The notes beneath the pieces were generated by a model, which was given only the letters and a program-made list of their open reading frames with translations, was not told where the DNA came from and ran no database searches. From Paroceanicella profunda (GTDB lineage: Bacteria; Pseudomonadota; Alphaproteobacteria; Rhodobacterales; Rhodobacteraceae), in the NCBI RefSeq assembly GCF_005887635.2, contig NZ_CP040818.1, forward strand, positions 3,564,501-3,628,500: a stretch of DNA of 64,000 nt, written 5' to 3'. Positions 50,191-58,910 of the stretch are shown here, piece after piece. A program made the position numbers and the translations under genes. How positions within the stretch are numbered: position 1 is the first letter of the stretch; each line of letters opens with the position of its first letter.

Positions 50191-52697
50191 GATGTGATCT
50201 CCTCTTCTTTCAGGGCAGGTTCGGCGTCCTCAACGACGACGGAGGCCTGAGATGCCCCCTCAGCGTCGAGGGCGAGATTGGTGAGGTCAGGGATCAGGTC
50301 GGCGGCCCAATCCATGCCATGCGCCTTCAGCCAGGCGGCGAGGAAGCCGTCTCGGCCGTGCTCAGAGCAGATCTCGGCGATCAGCGCCTGATCCGATTTG
50401 GCGGAAGCCGCGCAGAGCGCGAGCCCAACGTCGCTGAGACCCAGCTCGAACAGCCGGTTGCCGCGCCGCGACTGGCAGTAGTAGTCGCGCTTGGGCGTAG
50501 CACGTGCGAGGATCTCGATCTGCCGGTCATTGAGGCCGAAGCGACGATAGATAGCCGTAATCTGCGGCTCGATGGCCCGCTCGTTCGGCAGCAGGAGCCG
50601 CGTCGGGCAGCTTTCGATGATCGCAGGCGCGATGGCGCTGCCGTCGATGTCGCTGAGGCTCTGCGTCGCGAAGATCACCGAGGCGTTCTTCTTCCTCAGC
50701 GTCTTCAGCCACTCGCGGAGCTGCTCCGCGAATGCATCGTCATCGAGCGCGAGCCAGCCCTCGTCGATGATGAGCAGCGTCGGACGTCCATCGAGCCGAT
50801 CACCGATCCGGTGGAACAGGTATGAGAGGACGGCGGGCGCCGCGCCGGTTCCCACCAGCCCCTCGATCTCGAAGGACTGCACATCCGACGATCCCAGCTG
50901 TTCGGTCTCGGCGTCGAGCAGCCTGCCATAGGGTCCACCCACGCAGTATGCGCGGAGCGCCTGCTTCAAACCGTTGGATTGCAGCAGGACCGCAAGCCCG
51001 GTCATGGTCCGCTCGCCCACAGGGGCCGAGGCCAGCGAGATCAGTGCCGTCCAGATATGTTCCTTCACATCCGGAGTAATCTGGATGTTCTCGCGCGTCA
51101 GGATGGCAACGATCCAGTCGGCCGCCCAGGCGCGCTCTGACGTCTCGTGAATGCCGGCCAGCGGCTGTAGCGAGACGGAACTCTCGTCCGCGGCGGTCAG
51201 CTCTCCGCCGAGGTCATGCCAGTCGCCGCCCATGGAAAGCGCGGCGGCGCGGATAGAACCGCCGAAGTCGAAGGCGAAGATTTGGCTGCGCGGATACCGG
51301 CGAAACTGAAGCGCCATCAGTGCCAGCAGCACGGACTTGCCCGCCCCAGTCGGGCCGACGACGAGGGTGTGACCGACATCCCCGACATGGAGAGAAAACC
51401 GGAACGGGGTGGAGCCTTCGGTCCTGGCGTAGAGCAACGGAGCGTCGCCGAAATGCTCATCCTGTTCCGGCCCCGCCCAGACCGCCGAGAGTGGGATCAT
51501 ATGGGCGAGATTCAATGTGCTGATCGGTGGCTGCCGGACATTGGCATAGGCATGGCCGGGCAGACTTCCGAGCCAGGCATCGACCGCATTGACCGTCTCG
51601 ACCATGACGCTGAAATCTCGGGACTGGACGATCTTCTCGACCAGCCGCAGCTTCTCGTCGGCGCGGCGGACGTCCTCGTCCCAGACCGTGATCGTGGCCG
51701 TGACATAGGCCATGCCAGCCACATCCGCGCCGAGTTCCTGCAAGGCCAAGTCTGCGTCAGCGGCCTTGTTCGCCGCGTCTGTATCGACCAGCGCGGATTG
51801 CTCGTTGGTCATCACCTCCTTGAGGATCGCGGCGATGGACTTACGCTTGGCAAACCACTGGCGGCGTATCCGGGTCAGCAGCTTCGTCGCATCCAGCTTG
51901 TCCATGAGGATGGCACGGGTCGACCAGCGGTAGGGAAAGGCCAGCCGGTTCAACTCGTCGAGCAGGCCCGGGGTCGTGGCGCCGGGAAAGCCGGTGATCG
52001 TCAGGACGCGGAGATGATGATCGCCCAGACGCGGCTCCAGCCCACCGGCCAGCGGCCGGTCGGGCAAGAGCGCGTCGAGATAGACCGGCACCTCGGGCAC
52101 GCGCACGCGGTGCCGGTTGGTCGAAATCGTCGAATGCAGGTAGGTCAGCGTAGCCGCGTCATCGAGCCAATGGCAGTCCGGCATGAAGCCATCGAGCAGT
52201 GCCAGCACGCGATCCGTTCGGTCGATGAAGCCGCGCACCTGTTCCCAAGGGCTCACACCCGAGGTTTCGCGTCCCTCGTAGAGCCAGGATTCTGAACGTG
52301 CCGCGTCCTCCGCCGGTGGAAGCCAGAGGAGCGTCAAAAAGTAGCCGGATACGAAATGGCTCTCCTCCTCCTCGAAATCGGCCTTGCGCTCGGCATCGAC
52401 CAGCGCCGATGCCGCATCGTGAAAGGTGCTTGTGGGATAGGTCGCGGCTTCGGAGCGCTGCGCTTCCACGAAGATCGCCCACCCGGAACCGAGGCGACGG
52501 AAAGCGTTGTTCAGCCGTCCGGCGACTGCGACCAGTTCGGCCGCGACAGCGCTGTCCAGATCGGGCCCTCGAAACTTCGCCGTCCTCTGAAACGAGCCGT
52601 CCTTGTTGAGGACCACGCCCTCCGCGACCAGCGCCACCCAGGGCAGGTAGTCGGCGAGGCGCGAGGCGGTGCGACGGTATTCTGCGAGATTCATCAT
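50187..52697 (-). CDS. trbE: Conjugal transfer ATPase TrbE (VirB4-like)
   Basis: The 836-residue protein is the VirB4 ATPase: N-terminal CagE/TrbE/VirB domain, Walker A GPTGAGKS near residue 447 and Walker B LLIIDEGWLALDD near residue 640, then the ATQSLSDI sensor stretch. It powers pilus assembly and substrate transfer at the inner membrane. Two adjacent ATGs (52697 and 52694) could start it. Confidence 0.96.
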   Translation of the reverse strand: MMNLAEYRRTASRLADYLPWVALVAEGVVLNKDGSFQRTAKFRGPDLDSAVAAELVAVAGRLNNAFRRLGSGWAIFVEAQRSEAATYPTSTFHDAASALVDAERKADFEEEESHFVSGYFLTLLWLPPAEDAARSESWLYEGRETSGVSPWEQVRGFIDRTDRVLALLDGFMPDCHWLDDAATLTYLHSTISTNRHRVRVPEVPVYLDALLPDRPLAGGLEPRLGDHHLRVLTITGFPGATTPGLLDELNRLAFPYRWSTRAILMDKLDATKLLTRIRRQWFAKRKSIAAILKEVMTNEQSALVDTDAANKAADADLALQELGADVAGMAYVTATITVWDEDVRRADEKLRLVEKIVQSRDFSVMVETVNAVDAWLGSLPGHAYANVRQPPISTLNLAHMIPLSAVWAGPEQDEHFGDAPLLYARTEGSTPFRFSLHVGDVGHTLVVGPTGAGKSVLLALMALQFRRYPRSQIFAFDFGGSIRAAALSMGGDWHDLGGELTAADESSVSLQPLAGIHETSERAWAADWIVAILTRENIQITPDVKEHIWTALISLASAPVGERTMTGLAVLLQSNGLKQALRAYCVGGPYGRLLDAETEQLGSSDVQSFEIEGLVGTGAAPAVLSYLFHRIGDRLDGRPTLLIIDEGWLALDDDAFAEQLREWLKTLRKKNASVIFATQSLSDIDGSAIAPAIIESCPTRLLLPNERAIEPQITAIYRRFGLNDRQIEILARATPKRDYYCQSRRGNRLFELGLSDVGLALCAASAKSDQALIAEICSEHGRDGFLAAWLKAHGMDWAADLIPDLTNLALDAEGASQASVVVEDAEPALKEEEITS

Positions 52698-52703
52698 GGG
52701 GGT

Positions 52704-52985
52704 TCACACCGAGAGATGACCAGGAATGCGCAAATGGCGGCGCGCGACTTCGACGAAGAGCGGGTCGCGCTTGGCAGCCCATACGGCGGCGATATGCCCG
52801 ACCGCCCAGATCAGGATGCCGGCGAACCAGAGCTGGAGGCCTAGGCCGACAGCCCCGGCCAGCGTGCCGTTGAGAATCGCCACGGATCGCGGTGCACCGC
52901 CGAGCAGGATCGGCTCGGTCAGGGCGCGGTGAACCGGGATCGAGAAGCCCGGCACGTCGTCGAGCGCTTCGAAGGCGACCGCCAT
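52704..52985 (-). CDS. trbD: Conjugal transfer protein TrbD (VirB3-like)
   Basis: The 93-residue protein has the VirB3 pattern: GFSIPVHRALTEPILLGGAPR followed by two close membrane spans (about residues 33-66) and RRHLRIPGHLSV. Its ATG at 52985 shares one base with the trbC stop (TGATG). It assists TrbE in the membrane. Confidence 0.93.
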   Translation of the reverse strand: MAVAFEALDDVPGFSIPVHRALTEPILLGGAPRSVAILNGTLAGAVGLGLQLWFAGILIWAVGHIAAVWAAKRDPLFVEVARRHLRIPGHLSV

Positions 52986-53317
52986 CAGACCAGCGCCCCG
53001 CCGCCGAAGCTGAAGAACGACAGGAAAAAGGACGAAGCCGCAAAGGCGATGGAAATCCCGAATACGATCTGGATCAACCGCCGGAAGCCACCGCCGGTAT
53101 CGCCGAAGGCCAGCGTCAGACCGGTGACAATGATGATGATCACCGCCACGATCTTGGCCACCGGCCCCTCGACGGAGTCGAGGATGGATTGCAGCGGCGC
53201 TTCCCAGGGCATGGAGGAACCTAAGGCATGAGCGGCCGGGGCGATGAACAGGCTGACGTAAGTGGCGGCGACCGCAGTAGCGATGTGCTGGCGGATGCGC
53301 AGGGCGTGACGGATCAT
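52985..53317 (-). CDS. trbC: Conjugal transfer pilin TrbC (VirB2-like)
   Basis: The 110-residue prepilin has a long signal peptide ending near PAAHALG and two membrane helices (KIVAVIIIIVTGLTLAFG and IVFGISIAFAASSFFLSFF), the VirB2 hairpin. It is the major pilus subunit. Its start overlaps the trbB stop by 4 bp. Confidence 0.93.
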   Translation of the reverse strand: MIRHALRIRQHIATAVAATYVSLFIAPAAHALGSSMPWEAPLQSILDSVEGPVAKIVAVIIIIVTGLTLAFGDTGGGFRRLIQIVFGISIAFAASSFFLSFFSFGGGALV

Positions 53318-54312
53318 TCGGGATCTCCTTGTTCGTGAGGGATGGCGGGTTCTGAAATGGCATGTGAAATCCGGTAGTCGCCGTCCGGCCCCAGGCCCTC
53401 GACGCAGGCGAGTTCGGCCAGACGACGTGCGGAGCCTCGACCGGCCAGGACGGCGACGAGGTCGATGGTCTCCGCGATCATGGCGCGGGGCACGGTAACG
53501 ACGGCTTCCTGAATGAGCTGTTCGAGACGGCGAAGCGCGCCGATCCCGGTACCGGCATGGATGGTGCCGATGCCGCCGGGATGGCCGGTGCCCCAGGCTT
53601 TGAGAAGGTCCAGCGCCTCGGCGCCACGCACCTCACCGATCGGAATACGATCGGGGCGCAGACGCAGCGAGGACCGCACCAGATCGGACAGGCTGGCAAC
53701 ACCGTCCTTGGTGCGCATCGCCACGAGGTTCGGCGCGGCGCATTGCAGCTCTCGGGTGTCCTCGATGATCACGACGCGATCGGAGGTCTTGGCCACCTCG
53801 GCGAGGAGCGCATTGCTCAGCGTGGTCTTGCCGGTCGAGGTGCCCCCCGCCACCAGGATATTGGCACGGGTCGTAACCGCCTGGCGCAGCGCCTCGGCCT
53901 GCATCAAGGTCATGATCCCGCCTTCGACGTAGTCTTCGAGTGTGAAGACGGCGACAGCAGGCTTGCGAATGGCGAAGGCCGGGGCTGAGACCACGGGAGG
54001 CAGCAGCCCCTCGAAACGCTCACCGGTCTCCGGAAGCTCCGCAGAGACGCGCGGGGACAAGCCATGAACTTCGACGCCGACATGGTGCGCTACCAAGCGA
54101 ACGATGCGCTCGCCATCGGCTGCGCTGAGTGTCTTGCCGCTGTCGGCCAGCCCCTCAGAAAGTCGGTCGACCCAGAGCCGCCCATCGGGGTTGAGCATCA
54201 CCTCGACGGTCACGGGATCGTCCAGAAACCCGGCGATCGCCGGCCCGAGCGCGGTGCGCAGCATCCGCGCGCCTCTCCGGATCACTTCTGGTCTCTGATC
54301 GGTCTTCGCCAT
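53314..54312 (-). CDS. trbB: Conjugal transfer ATPase TrbB (VirB11-like)
   Basis: The 332-residue protein is a hexameric secretion ATPase: N-domain with [19 protein letters not shown], Walker [10 protein letters not shown] near residues 156-164, [11 protein letters not shown] (Asp box) and [22 protein letters not shown] (Walker B and His box). It is the first gene of the trb block. Upstream DNA on this strand is 525 bp of non-coding sequence, then cargo genes, instead of the ribbon-helix-helix gene usually found there. Confidence 0.95.
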   Translation of the reverse strand: MAKTDQRPEVIRRGARMLRTALGPAIAGFLDDPVTVEVMLNPDGRLWVDRLSEGLADSGKTLSAADGERIVRLVAHHVGVEVHGLSPRVSAELPETGERFEGLLPPVVSAPAFAIRKPAVAVFTLEDYVEGGIMTLMQAEALRQAVTTRANILVAGGTSTGKTTLSNALLAEVAKTSDRVVIIEDTRELQCAAPNLVAMRTKDGVASLSDLVRSSLRLRPDRIPIGEVRGAEALDLLKAWGTGHPGGIGTIHAGTGIGALRRLEQLIQEAVVTVPRAMIAETIDLVAVLAGRGSARRLAELACVEGLGPDGDYRISHAISEPAIPHEQGDPE

Positions 54313-54837
54313 GCCGGCCCCGTTCCCTCACGGGCGCCTCCAACAGGCCGCCCTGGATCGGGGTCGATTAAGAAAGCCGTAAATGCCTACGGCTCAACAG
54401 GTTTCCGAGGGGCGTAGTAGCCTGGCGTGTAAAGACAGGGAATCGGCGGAACGATCCCCAGTTTCACTCAGGGCGGAAGGCATCGTGGCGACCGTTATGA
54501 GAACATGGTGAATTCGGGCGGATTCCGGACCTTTTCCGCAGTCGCAAGCTAACCTAGTCGCCATCATCAAAGCCGCCATTTAGACGGTGCACGCATACCT
54601 GGCTCAGCTCCGCACCACCGGATGAAAGCAAGGAGCCCTGAGCGGTTATTCGTTCCCACAAATCAAAGGTAGCTTTGCGCCCCCATAGTGGTCATTGAAA
54701 CCTTCGAACGCTGCGTCTGAAACCCGCCGTTCAAAAAGGGTGCAAGCGAATGGGCGCATAGGCGACTCCATTGGCCGGGCTTCGGATTTTGCGAACGGGC
54801 AGCTCTTGCCGGCAGAGTTGAATGGATTGTCACCCGA
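54313..54837. other. Non-coding region between cargo amidohydrolase and trbB
   Basis: These 525 bp hold no supported gene. Because the cargo insertion separates trbB from the traG unit, a trb promoter must lie here unless the amidohydrolase transcript reads through. Only a weak CCGTA-N6-TACGG hairpin at about 54372-54387 stands out. Sequence composition changes towards lower GC around 54560-54720, consistent with a junction. Confidence 0.45.
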
Positions 54838-55812
54838 TCATGCGCCGGTGAGGCGCATCCAGTTGGCAAAGGCAAAGGCCGCCGTCGCGGGCTCATCGAG
54901 ACCGCAATTATCGAGAAACAAGCGGGCATCGCGTCCGTGGCGGTATTGATAGGGAAAGTCGGTCGAGAACAGCAGACAGTCCGTCCCGACGATGGACGCT
55001 GCACGCTCCATATAGTGGGGCAAGAACATGCCGCTGGCGGTAACATACAGATTGTTGCGCAAGTAGTGCGCGACCGGATGCGCCAGTTCGGACACGCGGT
55101 CCATTGCCGCGAGGCGCTCGGCGTAGAATAAGACCAGCTCGCCCCAATGGCCCAGGATTACCTGGAGCCCCGGAAGACGATCGAAGGTGCCGGAAAGCAC
55201 GAGACGGATAAATTGAATGCCGGCGTCATAATGCCAACCTAGACCATAAGTCGCGAACGAGGCGTCGACCATCGGTGCAAAGCCCGAATAATAGGCCGTC
55301 CTCACGGCTTTGTCGGGCGTACGGGGATGCAGCAGCACTGGCGCACCCAACGCCTCGGCACTTTGGAATATCGGCGCGAACGCCGGATCTTCGAGGTTTC
55401 GATCTCCCACGCGCCCGCACAGCATCGTCCCCTTGAAGCCAAGCGTCCGGACGCAACGCTCGAGCTCTTCGGCGGCCTCGTCGGGCAACGCCACCGGTAG
55501 CGTCGCCAGCGCCTGAAACCGTGTCGGGTGACGCACGACGGCAGCCGCGATGGCGTCGTTGACCCGCTGCGCCAATTCGACGCTCTCGGGAGCGAGATCG
55601 TGCAAGGCAGGCGTGGTTAACGACAGAACCTGAACGTCCAGCTCTGACTCGTCCATGAGGGCGAGCCGTTCATCGGCGAGATCGAGGAGCCGCCTCTCCA
55701 TCTGTCCGCCATGGTAGGCGACGCTCGGATCGCGTGCCTCCAAGCCAATCGCCCGCCAGGCACTGCTCACCTCCTTCGTCAGGAAATGCTCTTCGATACC
55801 GATCAGCTTCAT
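54838..55812 (-). CDS. Amidohydrolase_2 family protein, resorcylate/dihydroxybenzoate decarboxylase-like
   Basis: The 324-residue protein begins MKLIGIEEHFLT, with the E-x-H metal-binding start of ACMSD-type decarboxylases, then APVLLHPR (metal His), VILGHWGE (second His) and LLFSTDFPYQYR (metal Asp near residue 290). These are the four sites of gamma-resorcylate and 2,3-dihydroxybenzoate decarboxylases, so non-oxidative decarboxylation of a phenolic acid is the best guess; a hydrolase is possible. ATG 55812 opens the conserved domain. It lies downstream of the pectinacetylesterase-like gene on the same strand, inside cargo that splits the conjugation cluster. Confidence 0.82.
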   Translation of the reverse strand: MKLIGIEEHFLTKEVSSAWRAIGLEARDPSVAYHGGQMERRLLDLADERLALMDESELDVQVLSLTTPALHDLAPESVELAQRVNDAIAAAVVRHPTRFQALATLPVALPDEAAEELERCVRTLGFKGTMLCGRVGDRNLEDPAFAPIFQSAEALGAPVLLHPRTPDKAVRTAYYSGFAPMVDASFATYGLGWHYDAGIQFIRLVLSGTFDRLPGLQVILGHWGELVLFYAERLAAMDRVSELAHPVAHYLRNNLYVTASGMFLPHYMERAASIVGTDCLLFSTDFPYQYRHGRDARLFLDNCGLDEPATAAFAFANWMRLTGA

Positions 55813-55903
55813 TTGCCGGTGCCTCGTTGTCTTGTGATGCCTCGTATGCCTGCGGACGATGCGGCCGCCGCACGCAGGCACGCCCGCGGTCATCGCAATC
55901 GGT

Positions 55904-57019
55904 TTACTGGGGATAATCGGGGCGCTTCCAATGGTGCTCGGGGGTTTCGCAATCCATGCAAGCCACGTCTTCTACCGGCTTGCCGCTGATGGCCGCAGCG
56001 AACCAATCGAGGAATCGCACGCCATTGGTCTGACGCGTGTAAAGCCGATCCAGCACATGGGGATGCCCTCTGTTGTCCAGCGCATTTTTCGCCAGAACCG
56101 CATCATAATACCCACCGATGATAGCTTCATCGTTCCCCCAACTCGTATAGGTGCGAAAGTTGGAAACCTTCGAGCGTATATATGCGTGCGCCTCGTCCAG
56201 CTTTGCCGGGACATCAGGGCTTCTCTCCCCCATCAGCTGCATGAACATCCCCTGTACGGCATCGTGCCGCTCGTTATATTGGTGAAAGACGATGTCGGGA
56301 TGAAGCTCGGCGGCGCGGACGTAGATGTCCTCGAAAGTCAGCCCGTCGATCGATAGATCCTCGAAACCTGCAACACGCTTCAGAACGTTTTCAGTTCCCC
56401 AAGACTTGAAGAGGGGAGCGAGCTTGTCGCTCAGGCGATAAGCGCCGCCACCGTCGGCAAAGTGTGTGACCTGGGTATTGGAATAGTGGCAGGCGACGAC
56501 ATGCGTATAGAGGGGCGAGGCCATCACGCCGGCGCTCCAGCCAATGACCGTGACAGTATTCGGCTGCGGGTATGTCCGGAACATCCAATCCAGGGCAAGC
56601 ATGGCATTGTCAAAGCCCTTATGCAGGATCCTGAGCTTGCCTTCTGGGTGGCCGTTCATCGCCGGCGTGTCGTAGATGGGTTCTGCGTCGCCGAGAAAGA
56701 CATCCCCATTGGCCGTGGGAAGGAAAATCAAGGTATAGTCGGCGAGCGGGTTTTCGCCATTGGCCGTGTCGAAGACGCCACCGAAGTCGCTTGGATCCTG
56801 TTCGAGGCCAGCGTACGCGCGGTAATGCGGACGGCCGTGCAAAGCGCAGTTCTCGCCCGTCCAGCATGCGCCGCCACCGGAAAGGATGACGGCGAGCTTG
56901 GCTGGATCGCCATCCTTCACCCAGAAGGAATAGGGCGTGCCCTGAGAGGCTCCGGGCGCTGCTGCCGGCAGTACGTTGCGCCAGTAATGCCTTGCGTGAA
57001 TGGCGGGTTGGGTCGGCAC
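55904..57019 (-). CDS. Pectinacetylesterase/VtpJ-like alpha/beta hydrolase
   Basis: The 371-residue protein has KLAVILSGGGACWTGENCAL (the oxyanion/strand region of pectinacetylesterase-like proteins), a nucleophile elbow GWSAGVMAS near residue 165, and a C-terminal DCETPEHHW. It lacks a signal peptide, so it is probably cytosolic. It should cleave an ester; the substrate is unknown, and pectin is only the family name. GTG at 57019 is the start, with AGGAGG five bases upstream. It pairs with the amidohydrolase and is divergent from a LysR gene. Confidence 0.78.
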   Translation of the reverse strand: MPTQPAIHARHYWRNVLPAAAPGASQGTPYSFWVKDGDPAKLAVILSGGGACWTGENCALHGRPHYRAYAGLEQDPSDFGGVFDTANGENPLADYTLIFLPTANGDVFLGDAEPIYDTPAMNGHPEGKLRILHKGFDNAMLALDWMFRTYPQPNTVTVIGWSAGVMASPLYTHVVACHYSNTQVTHFADGGGAYRLSDKLAPLFKSWGTENVLKRVAGFEDLSIDGLTFEDIYVRAAELHPDIVFHQYNERHDAVQGMFMQLMGERSPDVPAKLDEAHAYIRSKVSNFRTYTSWGNDEAIIGGYYDAVLAKNALDNRGHPHVLDRLYTRQTNGVRFLDWFAAAISGKPVEDVACMDCETPEHHWKRPDYPQ

Positions 57020-57197
57020 GGTTGCCTCCTGGCCTGTGTGCGGCTGTCAGCGATCTTCGGTTCCGGTTTGCGACACGGGACGGAGGGGCCGCCTGGGCGA
57101 GCCATCTTTGCGTTTGGGTCGACAGCGAAGGTGCGACAAACCATCGAGAAGCGCCAGACGCATCGGAAGCAAATTATAGTTGCATCAGACGCTAGGT

Positions 57198-57219
57198 CTT
57201 ATCGGCCCGGTCCGATAAG
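57198..57219. promoter_or_regulatory. 22-bp palindrome upstream of the cargo LysR gene
   Basis: CTTATCGG at 57198-57205 and CCGATAAG at 57212-57219 form a perfect inverted repeat with a 6-base spacer. It ends 9 bp before the LysR start, in the 209-bp divergent region shared with the hydrolase gene. The ATC..GAT core fits a LysR box, and its position over the ribosome-site area suggests autorepression. Confidence 0.65.
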
Positions 57220-57228
57220 CTGGGGTGC

Positions 57229-58182
57229 ATGGACAGCATGGACATGAACCTGCTTGCGGCATTTGATGCTCTTCTCGCCGAGGGAAGCGTGACCGGCGCT
57301 GCGCGGCGCCTCGGCCTGAGCACTTCCGCGATGAGCAGGACTCTCGCAAGGCTCCGGTTAGCAACGGGCGATCCCTTGCTCGTACGCGCCGGTCGCGGGA
57401 TGGTGCCGACGCCGCGAGCCTCCGAATTGCGCGACCGGGTCCATGAATTGACCCGGGACGTACGCGCGGTCTTGACACCGAACGTCAGTCATTTGGACGT
57501 GGCGACACTCCAACGGACCTTTGCCATTCGGGCGAATGAAGCGTTCCTGGAAGTGTTTGCTTCCGCCATCGTGGCGGCCGTTGTTGGCGTCGCACCCCGT
57601 GTCCGCCTGCACTTCGCGCCCAAACCGAACAAGGATGCATTCTCGTTGCGCGACGGAGCGATTGATCTCGAGATCGGGGTGCTTGGGGCATCGGCGCCGG
57701 AGGTGCGCAGGCGGTTTTTGTTCCGCGACGACTTCATCGGCGCGGTTCGCACCGGACATCCCTTGCTGGCGTGGCCGATGACGCCTGATCGTTATGTGGC
57801 GTACGGCCATATTGTGGCATCGCGCAGGGGGGCCTTTGCAGGACCTGTGGATGACGCACTGCAAACGCTAGGACTTTGCCGGGAAGTCGTTGCCGTTGTG
57901 CCCGGTTTCCCGGATGCCATGCGCATTGCGCGCGATACGGATCTGATTGCGCTCATACCGCGTTCGTGTCTCGTGAACAGCCAGTCAAATGCTGCCTCGA
58001 TCGGGCAAGGCCTCGCTATCCTCGAACTACCCGTCCGCACGCCGGAGATCGTGATATCGGCGATGTGGCATCCCCGCATGGACAGCGATCCGGCACATCG
58101 CTGGTTGCGGGATACCGTGATGACGGTCTGCAACGCAGCCATGCCGCCTCAGAGAGGCAGTCGGGTAGCACCAGCCAACTGA
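57229..58182 (+). CDS. LysR family transcriptional regulator of the cargo
   Basis: The 317-residue protein starts MDSMDMNLLAAFDALLAEGS with the HTH VTGAARRLGLSTSAMSRTLARLR and a typical effector domain. It is divergent from the pectinacetylesterase-like gene and the only plus-strand gene inside the conjugation region. The pattern regulator, esterase, decarboxylase-like enzyme forms a small self-contained cargo unit. The alternative ATGs at 57238 and 57244 are possible. Confidence 0.88.
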   Translation: MDSMDMNLLAAFDALLAEGSVTGAARRLGLSTSAMSRTLARLRLATGDPLLVRAGRGMVPTPRASELRDRVHELTRDVRAVLTPNVSHLDVATLQRTFAIRANEAFLEVFASAIVAAVVGVAPRVRLHFAPKPNKDAFSLRDGAIDLEIGVLGASAPEVRRRFLFRDDFIGAVRTGHPLLAWPMTPDRYVAYGHIVASRRGAFAGPVDDALQTLGLCREVVAVVPGFPDAMRIARDTDLIALIPRSCLVNSQSNAASIGQGLAILELPVRTPEIVISAMWHPRMDSDPAHRWLRDTVMTVCNAAMPPQRGSRVAPAN

Positions 58183-58476
58183 GACAAAGCCTGCAGCAAT
58201 TGAATGGCCGCTAATGCTTCGTGTCGCTTCTAAGCCGACAGTCCGCTCCCGGTCTATTTGTGACGTTTGCTAGTCGGTTCGAAACGGCAACTTTGTCCGC
58301 AAACTTTCCCATTCGTAGATTTAGGGATTCTATTAATCGCAACGAATGGCCGGAAAGCGGGCTGCGGCCGCAGAAAATCTGATGGTGGGCGAATGTCTCC
58401 GGTGGGCCGATCATCCCAGACATGATGATCATGGCTACAGTTCCGACGTCTGCGGCGGAGGCAGGTGACACCGCTT
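58183..58476. other. Non-coding right junction of the cargo
   Basis: No gene is supported in these 294 bp. The sequence from about 58245 to 58345 is AT-richer than its surroundings. It separates the cargo LysR gene from the ribbon-helix-helix gene of the conjugation unit. I see no terminal repeat shared with the left junction at 54313-54837. Confidence 0.4.
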
Positions 58477-58908
58477 TCAGCTACTTGCTCGGTCGTCCAC
58501 ATCCTCCGACACTTCCTGCCGCAGTTTCGGCCCCTGCGCCAGGCGCCGACCGAGAGCCGAAATAAACGCCTCGTATCGCTCCCCAGCCTTTGCCCGCGCT
58601 GCCTTGGCTGCGGGTTCCGGCAGAGCCGGCGTCGTGGCGAGCCAGAAACGGATGAACACGGCCAGGCTTTCGACGGAGATGCCGACATCGCGTTCCAGCC
58701 GGGTGATCCGCCTGTCGATCTGATCCAGGCGTCGGGCCAAAACCGCCTCGCGGCGCTCTGCGTCATCCGGAGAGAGGAAGGATGCGATCGCGGCCTCGGC
58801 CACCATCGATTGGGATCGATCACGCCGGGCGGCGAAGTCTGCCAGCATCTTCATGACCTCAGGATCGAGGTAGACCGAAATCTTCGTCTTCTTGCGGCTG
58901 GTGGTCAT
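58477..58908 (-). CDS. CopG-like ribbon-helix-helix protein of the conjugation unit
   Basis: The 143-residue protein has an N-terminal ribbon-helix-helix (KKTKISVYLDPEVMKMLADFAARRDRSQSMVAEAAIASFL) and a helical C-terminus with a coiled-coil look (RRLDQIDRRITRLERDVG). Such genes regularly follow traG in alphaproteobacterial trb clusters, normally directly before trbB, and may bind oriT or regulate transfer. ATG 58908 has GGAG eight bases upstream and lies 2 bp after the traG stop. Here its usual neighbour trbB is 4.2 kb away. Confidence 0.87.
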   Translation of the reverse strand: MTTSRKKTKISVYLDPEVMKMLADFAARRDRSQSMVAEAAIASFLSPDDAERREAVLARRLDQIDRRITRLERDVGISVESLAVFIRFWLATTPALPEPAAKAARAKAGERYEAFISALGRRLAQGPKLRQEVSEDVDDRASS

Positions 58909-58910
58909 GA

